From the NCBI GenBank assembly GCA_964383905.1, contig CAYLJO010000116.1:1-20048 (forward strand): DNA of 20,048 nt. Direction: 5' to 3'. Below, piece after piece: positions 1 through 7,780 of this stretch (positions within the stretch are counted from its first letter, which is position 1; each line of letters starts with the position of its first letter). The notes under the pieces were generated by a model, which saw nothing but the letters and a program-made list of their open reading frames with translations, had not been told where the DNA came from and did no database searches. Both the position numbers and the translations under genes were made by a program. Source of the stretch: CAYLJO01 sp964383905 (GTDB taxonomy: Bacteria; Acidobacteriota; Blastocatellia; Pyrinomonadales; Pyrinomonadaceae).

Positions 1-57
1 CTCCCGTGATGTAACTCCAACGGCCATCCGGCAGCGCATCCTACCGCGGGTTTTGAG

Positions 58-92
58 TTGACCGGCGGCTTATGGATGATGTATATCATCCA
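58..92 (+). promoter_or_regulatory. Promoter and TetR operator (copy 1)
   Basis: A perfect inverted repeat TGGATGAT-GTAT-ATCATCCA lies at 73-92. A possible promoter overlaps it: TTGACC at 58-63, an 18-bp spacer, and TATATC at 82-87 inside the operator. Transcription would start around 94-98, almost on the ATG at 98, so the regulator's mRNA would be leaderless or nearly so. No Shine-Dalgarno fits, because the operator ends 5 bases before the start codon. The same operator recurs before the pump genes at 703-722. This geometry implies direct autorepression. The promoter hexamers are inferred; the repeat is seen directly. Confidence 0.75.
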
Positions 93-97
93 ATGAA

Positions 98-676
98 ATG
101 CGGTATTCGGCAGAGCACAAGAGGGAGACGCGTGAGCGCATCGTGCGGGCCGCGTCGCGCCAGTTCCGCCGTCGCGGGAGGGAGGGGGTCGCGATCGCCG
201 ACCTGATGCGCGACCTCGATCTAACGCACGGCGGGTTCTACCGGCACTTCGGGAGCAAGGAGCAGTTGCTTGTCGAGGCGATTGAAAAGGGCTTTGAGGA
301 TGTCAGGGCGAAGATGCAGCGTGCGGCCGACAAGCGGTCGGGCTCGGAGTTGAAAGCGGTGATCGAAGAGTACCTTAGTCTTGAGCATTGCTCGAACCCT
401 GCCGACGGTTGCCCGATGGCGGCCCTGGTGTCGGAAATCGCCCGTTACCCGCGGGCCGTCCGACACAAAATAGATCGTACCATGGGCGACCACATCAACA
501 AGATCTCGAGACTGCTGCCGGGGGAGACGGAAAGCGAGCGCCGGCGTAATTCCCTGGTGCTGTTCTCCGGAATGGCCGGCGCGCTGAACCTGGCCCGGTC
601 CGTGACGGACGAGAAGCTGCGTCAGAATATTCTGCAATCGGCGAGGCAGTTTTATATCGAAGCTTTCTGTCATTGA
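98..676 (+). CDS. TetR/AcrR-family repressor of the efflux operon, NemR-like
   Basis: A 192-residue TetR-family protein, usual length for the family. The N-terminal helix-turn-helix occupies about residues 10-58, with the recognition-helix signature THGGFYRHFGSKEQL. The ligand domain has two cysteines, C98 and C105, in an H-C-x6-G-C-P context. They sit where E. coli NemR has its reactive C98 and C106 (family knowledge, compared from memory). Sensing of electrophiles or oxidants is therefore possible but unproven. The gene is followed by an ABC efflux operon on the same strand. Identical operator sites stand before the regulator and before that operon, so it most likely represses both. The start at 98 is chosen because the helix-turn-helix follows at normal distance and the operator blocks any earlier start. 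Confidence 0.93.
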   Translation: MRYSAEHKRETRERIVRAASRQFRRRGREGVAIADLMRDLDLTHGGFYRHFGSKEQLLVEAIEKGFEDVRAKMQRAADKRSGSELKAVIEEYLSLEHCSNPADGCPMAALVSEIARYPRAVRHKIDRTMGDHINKISRLLPGETESERRRNSLVLFSGMAGALNLARSVTDEKLRQNILQSARQFYIEAFCH

Positions 677-692
677 AACATCCCCCCTTTTT

Positions 693-726
693 TTGACGTT
701 ATAGGATGATGAGTATCATCTTATAA
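693..726 (+). promoter_or_regulatory. TetR operator (copy 2) before efflux operon
   Basis: The repeat GGATGAT-GAGT-ATCATCT at 704-721 shares its arms and 4-base spacer with the site at 73-92 (common core GATGAT-N4-ATCATC). A TTGACG at 693-698 resembles a -35 element. No well-spaced -10 is obvious, the best options being TATCAT at 714-719 or TTATAA at 721-726. A T-run at 688-694 follows the regulator's stop but has no hairpin, so it is not called a terminator. Confidence 0.7.
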
Positions 727-762
727 GGGACGGGCGGGAGTGGCACGAGAGGAGCTAAGGAG

Positions 763-897
763 ATGGCTGATCAGAGAGTCCTCGACAAAGGTCTTCGCAA
801 GCAGTTCGGATTGGAAGCCGCCAGATTTCTCGGGCGGGGCGGCGCCAGCTCAAAGACTGATCGAACAGGTATCGATCGAAACGAGAGGTCGCAATGA
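763..897 (+). CDS. Possible 44-residue leader ORF coupled to the permease
   Basis: ATG at 763 opens a 44-codon frame that ends TGA at 895-897. That stop overlaps the permease ATG at 894 as ATGA, the same coupling seen at two later junctions in the operon. A good ribosome site, GAGAGGAG, lies at 747-754, 8 bases upstream. The predicted peptide is basic and hydrophilic, with no membrane segment, and I recognise no family. It may be a translational coupling leader, or a chance frame in a 5' untranslated region. A competing 62-codon GTG-initiated frame starts at 740 in another phase, which weakens the call. Confidence 0.3.
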   Translation: MADQRVLDKGLRKQFGLEAARFLGRGGASSKTDRTGIDRNERSQ

Positions 898-2033
898 ACT
901 TCGTCGCGCTCAAGATGCTCACCGGTGATCGGGCCAAGTATCTCGGCCTGGTTTTCACCATCGCCTTTTGCACCTTCCTGCTGGAGAACCAAACCTCCAT
1001 CTTCGCGGGGATTCTCAAGCGCACCGGCAGCCAGATCAGAGATGTGACCGACGCCGAGATCTGGGTCATGGACCCCAGGACCGAGTACTTCGAGCAAACC
1101 AAGGCGCTCAAAGATACCGACCTCACGCGCGTCCGCGGCGTGGAGGGCGTTCAATGGGCGGTGAGGCTCTTCAAAGGCAACCCGGTCGCGCGCACGCTCG
1201 ACGGCAAATTCGACGTCGCGATCTGCCTCGGCCTCGACGACTCGACGCTCGCGGGCGCACCACGCAAGATGCTGCTCGGATCCTGGGAGCGCCTGCGCGA
1301 GCCGGATTCCGTAATTATCGACAAGGCGGGCTATGTGCTGCTGTTTCCCGGCGAGCCGCTCCGGCTCGACCGGACGGTAGAGCTCAACGATCACAAGGCG
1401 ACCATTGTCGGCATCTCCGACGCGTCCGCCCCCTTCGCCAGCTACCCCGTCATGCACACGCGCTACAGCCAGGCGGTAAACTTCGTTGGGCGCGAGCGCA
1501 CGCAGCTCTCCTTCGTACTGGCGCAGCCGCAGCCGGGGGTGGATCCTTTTGACCTTTCTCGACGGATTGGAGAGAAAACCGGATTGCGCGCGCGGACGAG
1601 CGAGCAGTTTCAGTGGGATTGCGTTCTCTACTACCTGAGGAATACCGGCATCCCCGTCAACTTCGGCATCACGATCGCCATCGCCCTGATCGTCGGCGTC
1701 GTCGTCGCCGGACAGACCTTCTACATCTTCACCATCGAAAACTTGAAGCAGTTCGGCGCGCTCAAAGCGATTGGCGTCACCAACTGGCGCATCACGTGGA
1801 TGATCCTGCTGCAGGCCCTGACGGTCGGCACGATGGGCTTTTCGATCGGCTCCGGCCTGTGCGCCGCCTTCTTTGCGATCACCGTCAACAACCTACCGAC
1901 GCGCGGGCTGGTCCTGATGTGGCAGAACGCCGCCGGCACAGGCGTGGCGATTCTCTTCATTATTATTTTAGCGAGCCTGATCAGCATCCGTCGCGTGCTG
2001 GTCTTAGAGCCGGCGGAGGTCTTTCGAGGTTAG
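894..2033 (+). CDS. ABC transporter permease, FtsX/DevC type
   Basis: A 379-residue inner-membrane permease. A first membrane helix lies near residues 16-32, followed by a large periplasmic domain (about 33-250) and three C-terminal helices near 258-280, 303-330 and 348-366. This is the FtsX/MacB-like topology of DevC-type permeases. The segment between the first two C-terminal helices carries the typical E-N-L-K-Q-F-G-A-L-K-A-I-G motif that contacts the ATPase. The family works with a MacB/LolD-type ATPase, and DevBCA systems add a HlyD-type adaptor and TolC. All of these follow here. The start at 894 has GAGAGG at 883-888. The substrate cannot be told from sequence. Confidence 0.92.
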   Translation: MNFVALKMLTGDRAKYLGLVFTIAFCTFLLENQTSIFAGILKRTGSQIRDVTDAEIWVMDPRTEYFEQTKALKDTDLTRVRGVEGVQWAVRLFKGNPVARTLDGKFDVAICLGLDDSTLAGAPRKMLLGSWERLREPDSVIIDKAGYVLLFPGEPLRLDRTVELNDHKATIVGISDASAPFASYPVMHTRYSQAVNFVGRERTQLSFVLAQPQPGVDPFDLSRRIGEKTGLRARTSEQFQWDCVLYYLRNTGIPVNFGITIAIALIVGVVVAGQTFYIFTIENLKQFGALKAIGVTNWRITWMILLQALTVGTMGFSIGSGLCAAFFAITVNNLPTRGLVLMWQNAAGTGVAILFIIILASLISIRRVLVLEPAEVFRG

Positions 2034-2038
2034 AAAAG

Positions 2039-2794
2039 ATGAGTTCACAAATCGCGGTTCAATGCCGTGGGGTGCAAAAGGCTTTCGGGAACGGCGGAGG
2101 GAAAGTCCTGGCGCTGCGCGGCGTGGATCTGGACGTGCGCTACGGGGCGATGACTTTGCTGGTCGGGCCAAGCGGCTGCGGGAAGACGACACTGCTTTCC
2201 GTCATCGCCGGCTTGCTCAACGCCAGCGCGGGCGAAGTCAGAGTGTTGGGCGAGCGGATTGACCGACTGCCGGGCAGCCAGCAGATCGTCTTTCGCCGAA
2301 AGAATCTCGGCTTCGTTTTCCAGCAATACAACCTGCTGCCCGCCCTGACCGCGGCCGAGAACGGCGCCGTCCCGCTGCTTGCCGCCGGGGTGCCGAGAGG
2401 CAAAGCGGTCGCGGAAGCGAAACGTCTGCTGGCGACACTCGGACTGGGAGACCGGGTGGACGCCCTGCCTAAACAGTTGTCCGGAGGACAGCAGCAGCGA
2501 GTGGCCCTCACGCGCGCGCTCATTCACAAGCCGCGTCTGCTGGTCTGCGACGAACCGACGGCCGCGCTGGATGCCGACACCGGTCACGCGGTGATGGAGC
2601 TGTTGGCGGCAGAAGCCGTCCGGCCGCAGCGCGCGGTCATCGTTGTCACTCACGACAGTCGGATCTTCAGCTTCGCCGACACCATCGCCCGGATGGATGA
2701 CGGGCGCATCCTCGGGGTGGATTCCGAGCTGCGTGCTGAACGCAACACCGAGTTCGCCCTCACGGAGACTGCTCGGGAGGAGGTCACGCTATGA
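2039..2794 (+). CDS. ABC transporter ATP-binding protein, DevA/MacB/LolD type
   Basis: A 251-residue nucleotide-binding subunit with all motifs intact: Walker A GPSGCGKTT at 43-51, Q-loop FQQYN near 94-98, signature LSGGQ at 147-151, Walker B LLVCDE at 167-172, and switch histidine H205 in VTHD. The FQQYNLLPALTAAEN stretch is typical of the LolD/MacB/DevA group that powers FtsX-like permeases. The start at 2039 is preceded by GAGG at 2026-2029 and sits 5 bases after the permease stop. The open frame runs back to 1613, but that upstream part overlaps the permease and does not belong. It ends by ATGA overlap with the adaptor gene. It would couple ATP hydrolysis at the inner membrane to mechanical pumping across the periplasm. 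Confidence 0.95.
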   Translation: MSSQIAVQCRGVQKAFGNGGGKVLALRGVDLDVRYGAMTLLVGPSGCGKTTLLSVIAGLLNASAGEVRVLGERIDRLPGSQQIVFRRKNLGFVFQQYNLLPALTAAENGAVPLLAAGVPRGKAVAEAKRLLATLGLGDRVDALPKQLSGGQQQRVALTRALIHKPRLLVCDEPTAALDADTGHAVMELLAAEAVRPQRAVIVVTHDSRIFSFADTIARMDDGRILGVDSELRAERNTEFALTETAREEVTL

Positions 2795-3870
2795 AAAGAT
2801 TTGGACTGCCCCTGCTGGCACTGTTGGCTTTGATCTTCGCCATCTCGGCGGCGTGGAAGTGGCGCGCGGTCAAGCAATCAACGGCGCCGCCGGAGGCGCC
2901 ACCGACCGCCGGCTTTCAGCACACGGTCGGCGCCGTCGGCCTCGTCGAAGCCAGCTCGGAGAACATCTCGATCAGCACGGCGGTCTCCGGTCTGGTCGTG
3001 CAGGTGTACGTCAAGGCCGGGGACCGGGTGAAGGCCGGTCAGTCTCTATTCGCGCTCGATGACCGCGATCTGAAGGCAGAGATCGGCACGCGACGAGCGA
3101 CGCTTGAAGCCGCGAAGAGTCGTTTGGCGAAGTTGGAGCAATCACCCCGGCCGGAAGAGATTCCGCCGGCCGAGGCGCGCGTGCGTGAAGCCGAAGCAGC
3201 GCTCGCCGACGCGACGGTGCAAGTGAAGCTCATCGAGAGCGTGACAGACCGTCGCGCCATCCGCGAGGAGGACCTGCAACGCCGCCGCCTCGCCGCGAAA
3301 GCTGCCGCAGCTAAGCTGGATGAGGTGAACTCCGCGCTCGCACTCTTGAAGTCGGGCACGTGGGCGCCGGATTTGAAGATCGCGCGGGCCGAGATCGCGA
3401 CGGCGGAAGCTCAACTCAAACGACTCGAAACTGATATCGAGCGGCTGACCATGCGCGCGCCCGTCACGGGGGAGATTCTGCAGGTGAACGTGCGCGCCGG
3501 CGAGTACGCGCAAGTAGGGGCGCTCGCCAAGCCCTTGATCGTGATGGGCGACACGAGCCGCCTTCACGTCCGCGTTGACGTGGATGAAAACGAGGGCTGG
3601 AAAGTTCGTGCCGGCGCGCCAGCGCAAGCGGCGGGGCGAGGCAACGGCGGCCAGAGAGTCCCGCTGGAATTTGTGCGCTTTGAGCCGTACGTCGTCCCGA
3701 AGAAGTCGCTCACCGGCGACAGCACCGAGCGTGTGGACACCCGCGTGTTACAGGTGATCTATCGATTCAAAGAGGCGAAAGCTCCTTTCCGCGTCGGGCA
3801 ACAGATGGATGTTTTCATTTCCACCGACGGCGCAGACGCCGCGGCTCCGGCCAAAGGAGGTGAGCGATGA
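2791..3870 (+). CDS. HlyD-family periplasmic adaptor (membrane fusion protein)
   Basis: A 359-residue adaptor anchored by one N-terminal membrane segment (residues 5-22). The first half of the lipoyl domain is at about 60-92, where V-K-A-G-D-x-V-K-A-G-Q is visible. An alanine- and glutamate-rich coiled-coil hairpin spans about 95-220. The second lipoyl half follows (R-A-P-V-T-G-E-I-L, 222-230), then a beta-barrel domain. Proteins of this family bridge the inner-membrane transporter to the outer-membrane channel. Both junctions are ATGA overlaps (2791-2794 and 3867-3870), so translation is coupled through ATPase, adaptor and outer-membrane factor. The short spacer between membrane segment and lipoyl domain fits the DevB/MacA side of the family. 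Confidence 0.93.
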   Translation: MKRFGLPLLALLALIFAISAAWKWRAVKQSTAPPEAPPTAGFQHTVGAVGLVEASSENISISTAVSGLVVQVYVKAGDRVKAGQSLFALDDRDLKAEIGTRRATLEAAKSRLAKLEQSPRPEEIPPAEARVREAEAALADATVQVKLIESVTDRRAIREEDLQRRRLAAKAAAAKLDEVNSALALLKSGTWAPDLKIARAEIATAEAQLKRLETDIERLTMRAPVTGEILQVNVRAGEYAQVGALAKPLIVMGDTSRLHVRVDVDENEGWKVRAGAPAQAAGRGNGGQRVPLEFVRFEPYVVPKKSLTGDSTERVDTRVLQVIYRFKEAKAPFRVGQQMDVFISTDGADAAAPAKGGER

Positions 3871-5294
3871 AAGCGCTGAAGCATCTGCCTTTCCTTGCGG
3901 TACTCATGCTGGCCCTGAACCTCGGCACGTACGCGCAAGTGGTCGAGCCGAAAAAGTCGAAGCACAGAATCAAGCGGCCGCGTGCCGAGGTGCCGGAAAC
4001 GTGGAGCACCCCGGCAACAGATGGCATCAGTACACAGGCCGCTCAACTGAAAGAGTGGTGGAAGAACTTCCGCGACCCGCGGCTTGACAGGCTGGTCGAG
4101 CAGGCTTTGGGCGCAAATACGGACCTCAGGATCGCCGACGCGAGGGTGAATGAGGTGCGGGCGATGCGGGGCATGGCTAACGCGGCCCGTTACCCCACAA
4201 TTGAACAGAGCGATCTGATCGCCCGCCGCCGCACCGTGGTCCAGACCCCTAATTCCATCGGCGCCGTCGACACCGGCATGTTTCAAGTCGGATTCGATGC
4301 CAACTGGGAGCTGGATTTCTTCGGTGGCGTGCGCAACGCAGTCAAGGCCGCTACCGCCGATGTTAAAGTCGCTGAAGAGTATCGGCGCGACGTGATGGTC
4401 ACGCTAATCGCCGAAGTCGCCCGCAACTACGTCGCGGTGCGCGGCTACCAGCGGCAACTGGACGTGGCGCGCAGCAACATCGGCACGCAGCGCGAGACCC
4501 GGGACCTGACCGCCGTGAGGGCCAGGGCGGGACTCGCCACCGAGCTTGATGTCTCACGCGCCGAGGCGCAACTCGCCTTTACCGAAGCGGTCGTGCCTGA
4601 GCTGGAAGCCGCCATCGCCAACTCAATCCATCGGCTCGGCGTGCTGCTCGGCCAGGCACCCGGAGCTTTGCTTGCCGAGATGCAAACTGCCGAGCCTATT
4701 CCGGCGACCCCGCCCGAAGTCCCCGTCGGGCTGCCGTCAGCGCTGCTGCGCCGGCGTCCCGACATCCGACGCGCTGAGTCGGAGATCGCTGCGCAGGCCG
4801 CACGGCTCGGGGTGGCCAGGGCTGATTTGTATCCGAAATTTCAATTGACGGGCCTGCTGGGCAGAACTGCCACCTCACCTGGCGGACTGACGCTGGGGCT
4901 CGGCAACTTCTTCTCCATCGGCCCGAGCATCCGGCTGCCGATCTTTAACGGTGGGCGCATCCGGTCGAACATCAAAGCGCAGGACGCGCGCCTCGATCAG
5001 GCGTTCCTGCTTTATGAAGACACGCTCCGGCGCGCGTGGGAAGAGGTGGAGAATTCACTGACTTCATACGAACGGTCGCGCCAGCAGCGGGCGCAACTTG
5101 AGAAGGCGGTCGCCAGCAACCGGCGGTCCGTTGAGTTATCCAGGGAGCTGTACACCGCCGGCCTCTCAGATTTTCTCTCCGTGCTGGAGGCGCAGAACGC
5201 GCTCTACACCAGCGAAAATGAGCTGGCTCAACGTGAGGCGGCAGTGGCCACCAACCTGGTGGCTCTTTACAAAGCTCTGGGGGGCGGTTGGTGA
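3867..5294 (+). CDS. Outer-membrane efflux channel, TolC/NodT (OprM-like) family
   Basis: A 475-residue outer-membrane factor with two OEP repeats. Family markers include W-W-x-x-F-x-D-P-x-L-D near residues 63-73, R-R-P-D-I-R in the middle, L-Y-P-K-F-Q-L-T-G, and G-P-S-I-R-L-P-I-F-N-G-G near the start of the second repeat. A signal peptide (about residues 1-23, cleaved after T-Y-A) is present. The lipobox cysteine that most NodT-family channels carry is absent, so this one is probably an unlipidated trimeric channel. The start has GGAGG at 3857-3861. It is the last gene of the efflux operon. No clear terminator hairpin follows. Confidence 0.93.
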   Translation: MKALKHLPFLAVLMLALNLGTYAQVVEPKKSKHRIKRPRAEVPETWSTPATDGISTQAAQLKEWWKNFRDPRLDRLVEQALGANTDLRIADARVNEVRAMRGMANAARYPTIEQSDLIARRRTVVQTPNSIGAVDTGMFQVGFDANWELDFFGGVRNAVKAATADVKVAEEYRRDVMVTLIAEVARNYVAVRGYQRQLDVARSNIGTQRETRDLTAVRARAGLATELDVSRAEAQLAFTEAVVPELEAAIANSIHRLGVLLGQAPGALLAEMQTAEPIPATPPEVPVGLPSALLRRRPDIRRAESEIAAQAARLGVARADLYPKFQLTGLLGRTATSPGGLTLGLGNFFSIGPSIRLPIFNGGRIRSNIKAQDARLDQAFLLYEDTLRRAWEEVENSLTSYERSRQQRAQLEKAVASNRRSVELSRELYTAGLSDFLSVLEAQNALYTSENELAQREAAVATNLVALYKALGGGW

Positions 5295-5492
5295 GAGTTA
5301 AACAGTTGTGTTACACAAAGTACCTTCACTGGTATCATCCAGGGCCGGCGCTTCCCCATACCCTCCCGAGGTAACCTGTAGCGACCAATCAGCCCGACCA
5401 TGAACGGCGTCTCGACGCGCCAGACTTATTGATAGATGAAGTCGGCGTTGTGCAGATAAACCAGTCGGAGGCGTCGTCATCAGGCACTCGTT
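5295..5492. other. Intergenic region between two convergent operons
   Basis: This 198-bp gap lies between the end of the plus-strand efflux operon and the end of the minus-strand monooxygenase operon. I see no hairpin followed by a T-run. GTATCATCCA at 5332-5341 matches one half of the efflux operator, but the other half is absent. Short frames here show no recognisable protein. Confidence 0.5.
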
Positions 5493-6095
5493 TTATTGCG
5501 CTCTCGAACTACTCATCTGCTCACTTTTAGCAGATGCTCGCACAGGCAGCGGACAATAGGCGTTCCCGGAGAAGCCCTGCGCCTCGATGCCGAAGGCGTG
5601 GTTGAAGCGCGCCCGGTAGTTCTCCCAGGCAATCGCCGCCGTCAGCTCGACGAGCTGCGCCTCATTAAAATGGCGCCGCAGGTTGGCGAACAGTTCATCA
5701 GACACTTCGACGGGCGTGTCCGTCATAGCCACGGCATATTCAAGCACCAGCTTTTCGAGCGGCGAGAAGACATTGCTCTCCCCGTACACGGGAAGTTCCC
5801 GGAGCTGCTCTTCGGTGATGCCGGATGCTCTGCCGACAGCAGAGCCGACGTCGATTCAAAACGGGCAGCCGACCAGAGTCGCCGCCTTGATCTGAGCCAG
5901 CTCTTTCAACCGCGGTTCGACCGTCTTCGCGCGATCCATGGCCAGCTCGAACATACTCGCGCCGAACAGTACCCGATTGTTGTGCCCCATCACCCTCAGC
6001 GGGTCCGCCACCTTCCCGAACCTGCGCCGTGAAAACCGGTAGGTGAGTCTCGTCAGGAAGCCAGCTTTGTTCCGAGCAACCCCCACGATGCGCAT
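5493..6095 (-). CDS. AhpD/carboxymuconolactone decarboxylase-fold protein with in-frame TGA; predicted selenoprotein
   Basis: Read through the TGA at 5856-5858, the frame encodes 200 residues of the CMD/AhpD fold. The active-site motif reads C77-P78-F79-U80, with the TGA exactly at the second position of CxxC. E65 lies 12 residues before C77, as E118 does before C130 in AhpD, while the histidine four residues after the second cysteine is replaced by glycine. The frame after the TGA continues without shift through normal family sequence to TAA at 5493-5495. A hairpin fitting a bacterial SECIS follows the TGA. Start at 6095 with GGAGG at 6105-6109. It is last in a probable operon with a TetR regulator and FAD monooxygenase, suggesting a thiol/selenol peroxidase-like or detoxifying redox role. 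The alternative is a pseudogene by TGC-to-TGA mutation. Confidence 0.82.
5827..5858 (-). promoter_or_regulatory. Candidate bacterial SECIS element with its TGA codon
   Basis: On the minus strand the TGA (5858-5856) is followed after 10 nt by GCTCTGC, loop TGTCG, GCAGAGC, a perfect 7-bp stem at 5845-5827. The apical loop starts 17 nt after the TGA and its second base is G. Published descriptions of bacterial SECIS elements require a stem-loop just downstream of UGA, a loop roughly 16-37 nt away and a G among the first two loop bases, so this candidate meets all three. In the cell it would bind SelB and recruit selenocysteyl-tRNA. The element is wholly inside the coding sequence, as expected in bacteria. 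Confidence 0.78.
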
Positions 6096-6143
6096 CTCCT
6101 CAATCCTCCATTGCCCGTCGTTTCCATTTCTCCACCGCCCGCT

Positions 6144-6176
6144 CGCTCATGAGACGCGGTGTGCGTCTCATGAGCG
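6144..6176 (-). other. Long intercistronic hairpin over the monooxygenase stop codon
   Basis: A perfect 14-bp inverted repeat (6144-6157 and 6163-6176, loop GGTGT) contains the stop codon of the FAD monooxygenase (6168-6170) inside its stem. It lies between that gene and the selenoprotein candidate. No U-run follows on the minus strand, so it does not look like a rho-independent terminator. It may protect or process the upstream message, or lower expression of the downstream gene. Confidence 0.7.
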
Positions 6177-7733
6177 CCCCGCGAGCGCGCCGAGATAGGC
6201 TCTCACCTCCGCCGAAGAAGTTTTCGGAGAGATGAATCCGACGTAGTTGTCAGGCCTTAACAGCAGACTAAAATGTTGATCCGTGCCGAAAAGTTCCGCC
6301 ACCTGCGGCTGAGGCTCTATGACGTTAACATCAACCCGATCAGCAGGATCGTTTTCGAGCTCCGTTTTCAATCCCCGATAATCGCCCCGCCCGTCTGAGA
6401 AAATGAGCAGGTGAAACTTCGGTTGATGCAGCTTGTCATAAACGCTCTCGCCGTTGACGGTGAAATACGGCATCCGGTCTCCGGCTTTGACGTGAAAATT
6501 TTCATCGCCCGCGTGTTTGCTCAGCGAGCCGTGCCGGTAATTGATGCCGATCTGCGAGATGATCGGGAAGATGAATTTCTTAACCGTGTCGAGGCCGAGA
6601 ATGTAGTTTGCCACGGACGGCAAAACATTCGTGCGCAGGAAGGCGAGCAGCCAATCCGAGCCCGCGCCGAACTGAAAGAGCCGGTCGGTCGTCCGCAAAA
6701 GATGCTTGGCGTTCTCCAACCGTTCTTCGTGATAAGTTTCCAGCAGCTTTTCGTCCGCCTCGCCTTGCAAAACCAAAGCCATCTTCCAGGCGAGATTATA
6801 AGCGTCCTGAATCCCGGTGTTCATGCCCTGCGCCCCGGCGGGCGAGTGTATGTGCGCCGCGTCCCCGGCCAGAAAGCACCTGCCCGCGGAGAATTTATTG
6901 ACGTGGCGCGTGTGGACTTTGTAGGTGGAAAACCATTCGACGTCGTGGATGTCGAGCTCGAGTTTCGACGTTTCTTTAATTTGTCGCTCGATCTCTTCGT
7001 ATAAAACGTCCCCTTCCTCCTTTTCGTATCCTTCCGGGAAGTTGCTGACGATGCGGTAACGCTTTTCGCCTTTGAGCGGGAAGAACAGAAGAAACGAATC
7101 CTTCGCCAGGCAAATGTGTAGCACGCCGTGGCTCAGATGCCAATCAATCTGCGCGTCGGCGACATAAAACATGCGCTCAAACGTGCTGCCCGCAAATTCA
7201 AGCCCCAGCGCACGTCTCGTCGGACTCTTCGCGCCGTCGCAACCGACCAGATATTTAGCTTCGATGGTTTGCGACGCGCCGTCGGCCGCTTTAACCTGTG
7301 CCGTGACATTCCCTTCGGTTTGCGAAAAACTTTCAAGCTCTGTCTTCCACAGCACTTCTTCGCCGTGACTTTGCAGGTACTCGTCGAGCAGTTGCTCGTT
7401 TTTGCTCTGCTCCAAAACGAGCATGAACGGATAAGGACTTAAATTCAGCCCGATGTTCGAGAGGTCGAATTCCCCGCGCACTTCGCCGCCCGCGATGAGA
7501 CGCACTTTCCCGGCAATCGCGCCCCGTGCGAGCGCTTTTTGCGCTAAGCCGATTTGCTCGTAAATCTCCAGCGTGCGGGCGTGAACGCCGATGGCTTTGG
7601 AATACGGCGTCACGCTTTCGTTCTTCTCAACAATGACGAAGTCAACGCCGTACCTGATGAGCTGACAGGCTAAGCTGAGCCCGGTCGGGCCGGCCCCGAT
7701 GATTATGACATCAGTTTTGATTGCTTCATTCAT
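6168..7733 (-). CDS. FAD-dependent aromatic monooxygenase (PheA/TfdB family)
   Basis: A 521-residue flavoprotein of the class A hydroxylase group. The dinucleotide-binding motif G-A-G-P-T-G is at 13-18, the DG motif V-G-C-D-G-A-K-S-P at 163-171, and the FAD-ribityl GD motif F-L-A-G-D-A-A-H at 287-294, followed by S-P-A-G-A-Q-G-M-N. The C-terminal third matches the thioredoxin-like, cysteine-free tail of phenol hydroxylase and related enzymes. Such enzymes insert one oxygen atom into phenolic or polyketide-like substrates using NAD(P)H; the substrate here is unknown. The start at 7733 has AAAGGTG about 10 bases upstream. It lies 47 bp after a TetR regulator, and a CMD-fold selenoprotein candidate follows, suggesting a xenobiotic or aromatic detoxification operon. 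Confidence 0.93.
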   Translation of the reverse strand: MNEAIKTDVIIIGAGPTGLSLACQLIRYGVDFVIVEKNESVTPYSKAIGVHARTLEIYEQIGLAQKALARGAIAGKVRLIAGGEVRGEFDLSNIGLNLSPYPFMLVLEQSKNEQLLDEYLQSHGEEVLWKTELESFSQTEGNVTAQVKAADGASQTIEAKYLVGCDGAKSPTRRALGLEFAGSTFERMFYVADAQIDWHLSHGVLHICLAKDSFLLFFPLKGEKRYRIVSNFPEGYEKEEGDVLYEEIERQIKETSKLELDIHDVEWFSTYKVHTRHVNKFSAGRCFLAGDAAHIHSPAGAQGMNTGIQDAYNLAWKMALVLQGEADEKLLETYHEERLENAKHLLRTTDRLFQFGAGSDWLLAFLRTNVLPSVANYILGLDTVKKFIFPIISQIGINYRHGSLSKHAGDENFHVKAGDRMPYFTVNGESVYDKLHQPKFHLLIFSDGRGDYRGLKTELENDPADRVDVNVIEPQPQVAELFGTDQHFSLLLRPDNYVGFISPKTSSAEVRAYLGALAGRS

Positions 7734-7780
7734 GTTTTTACCACACCTTTCACGTCGAATGCTGGGATCGACCTGCCGCT

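Noticed and set aside
681..694. Terminator after the first TetR gene
   Set aside because: The C-run and T-run lack a preceding hairpin.
5332..5341. Third efflux-type operator after the pump operon
   Set aside because: Only one half-site is present; the opposite arm does not match.
5493..5858. Separate short CDSs at 5493-5789 and 5856-6095 on the minus strand
   Set aside because: They are the two halves of one gene split by the in-frame TGA; the family fold and active site span both.
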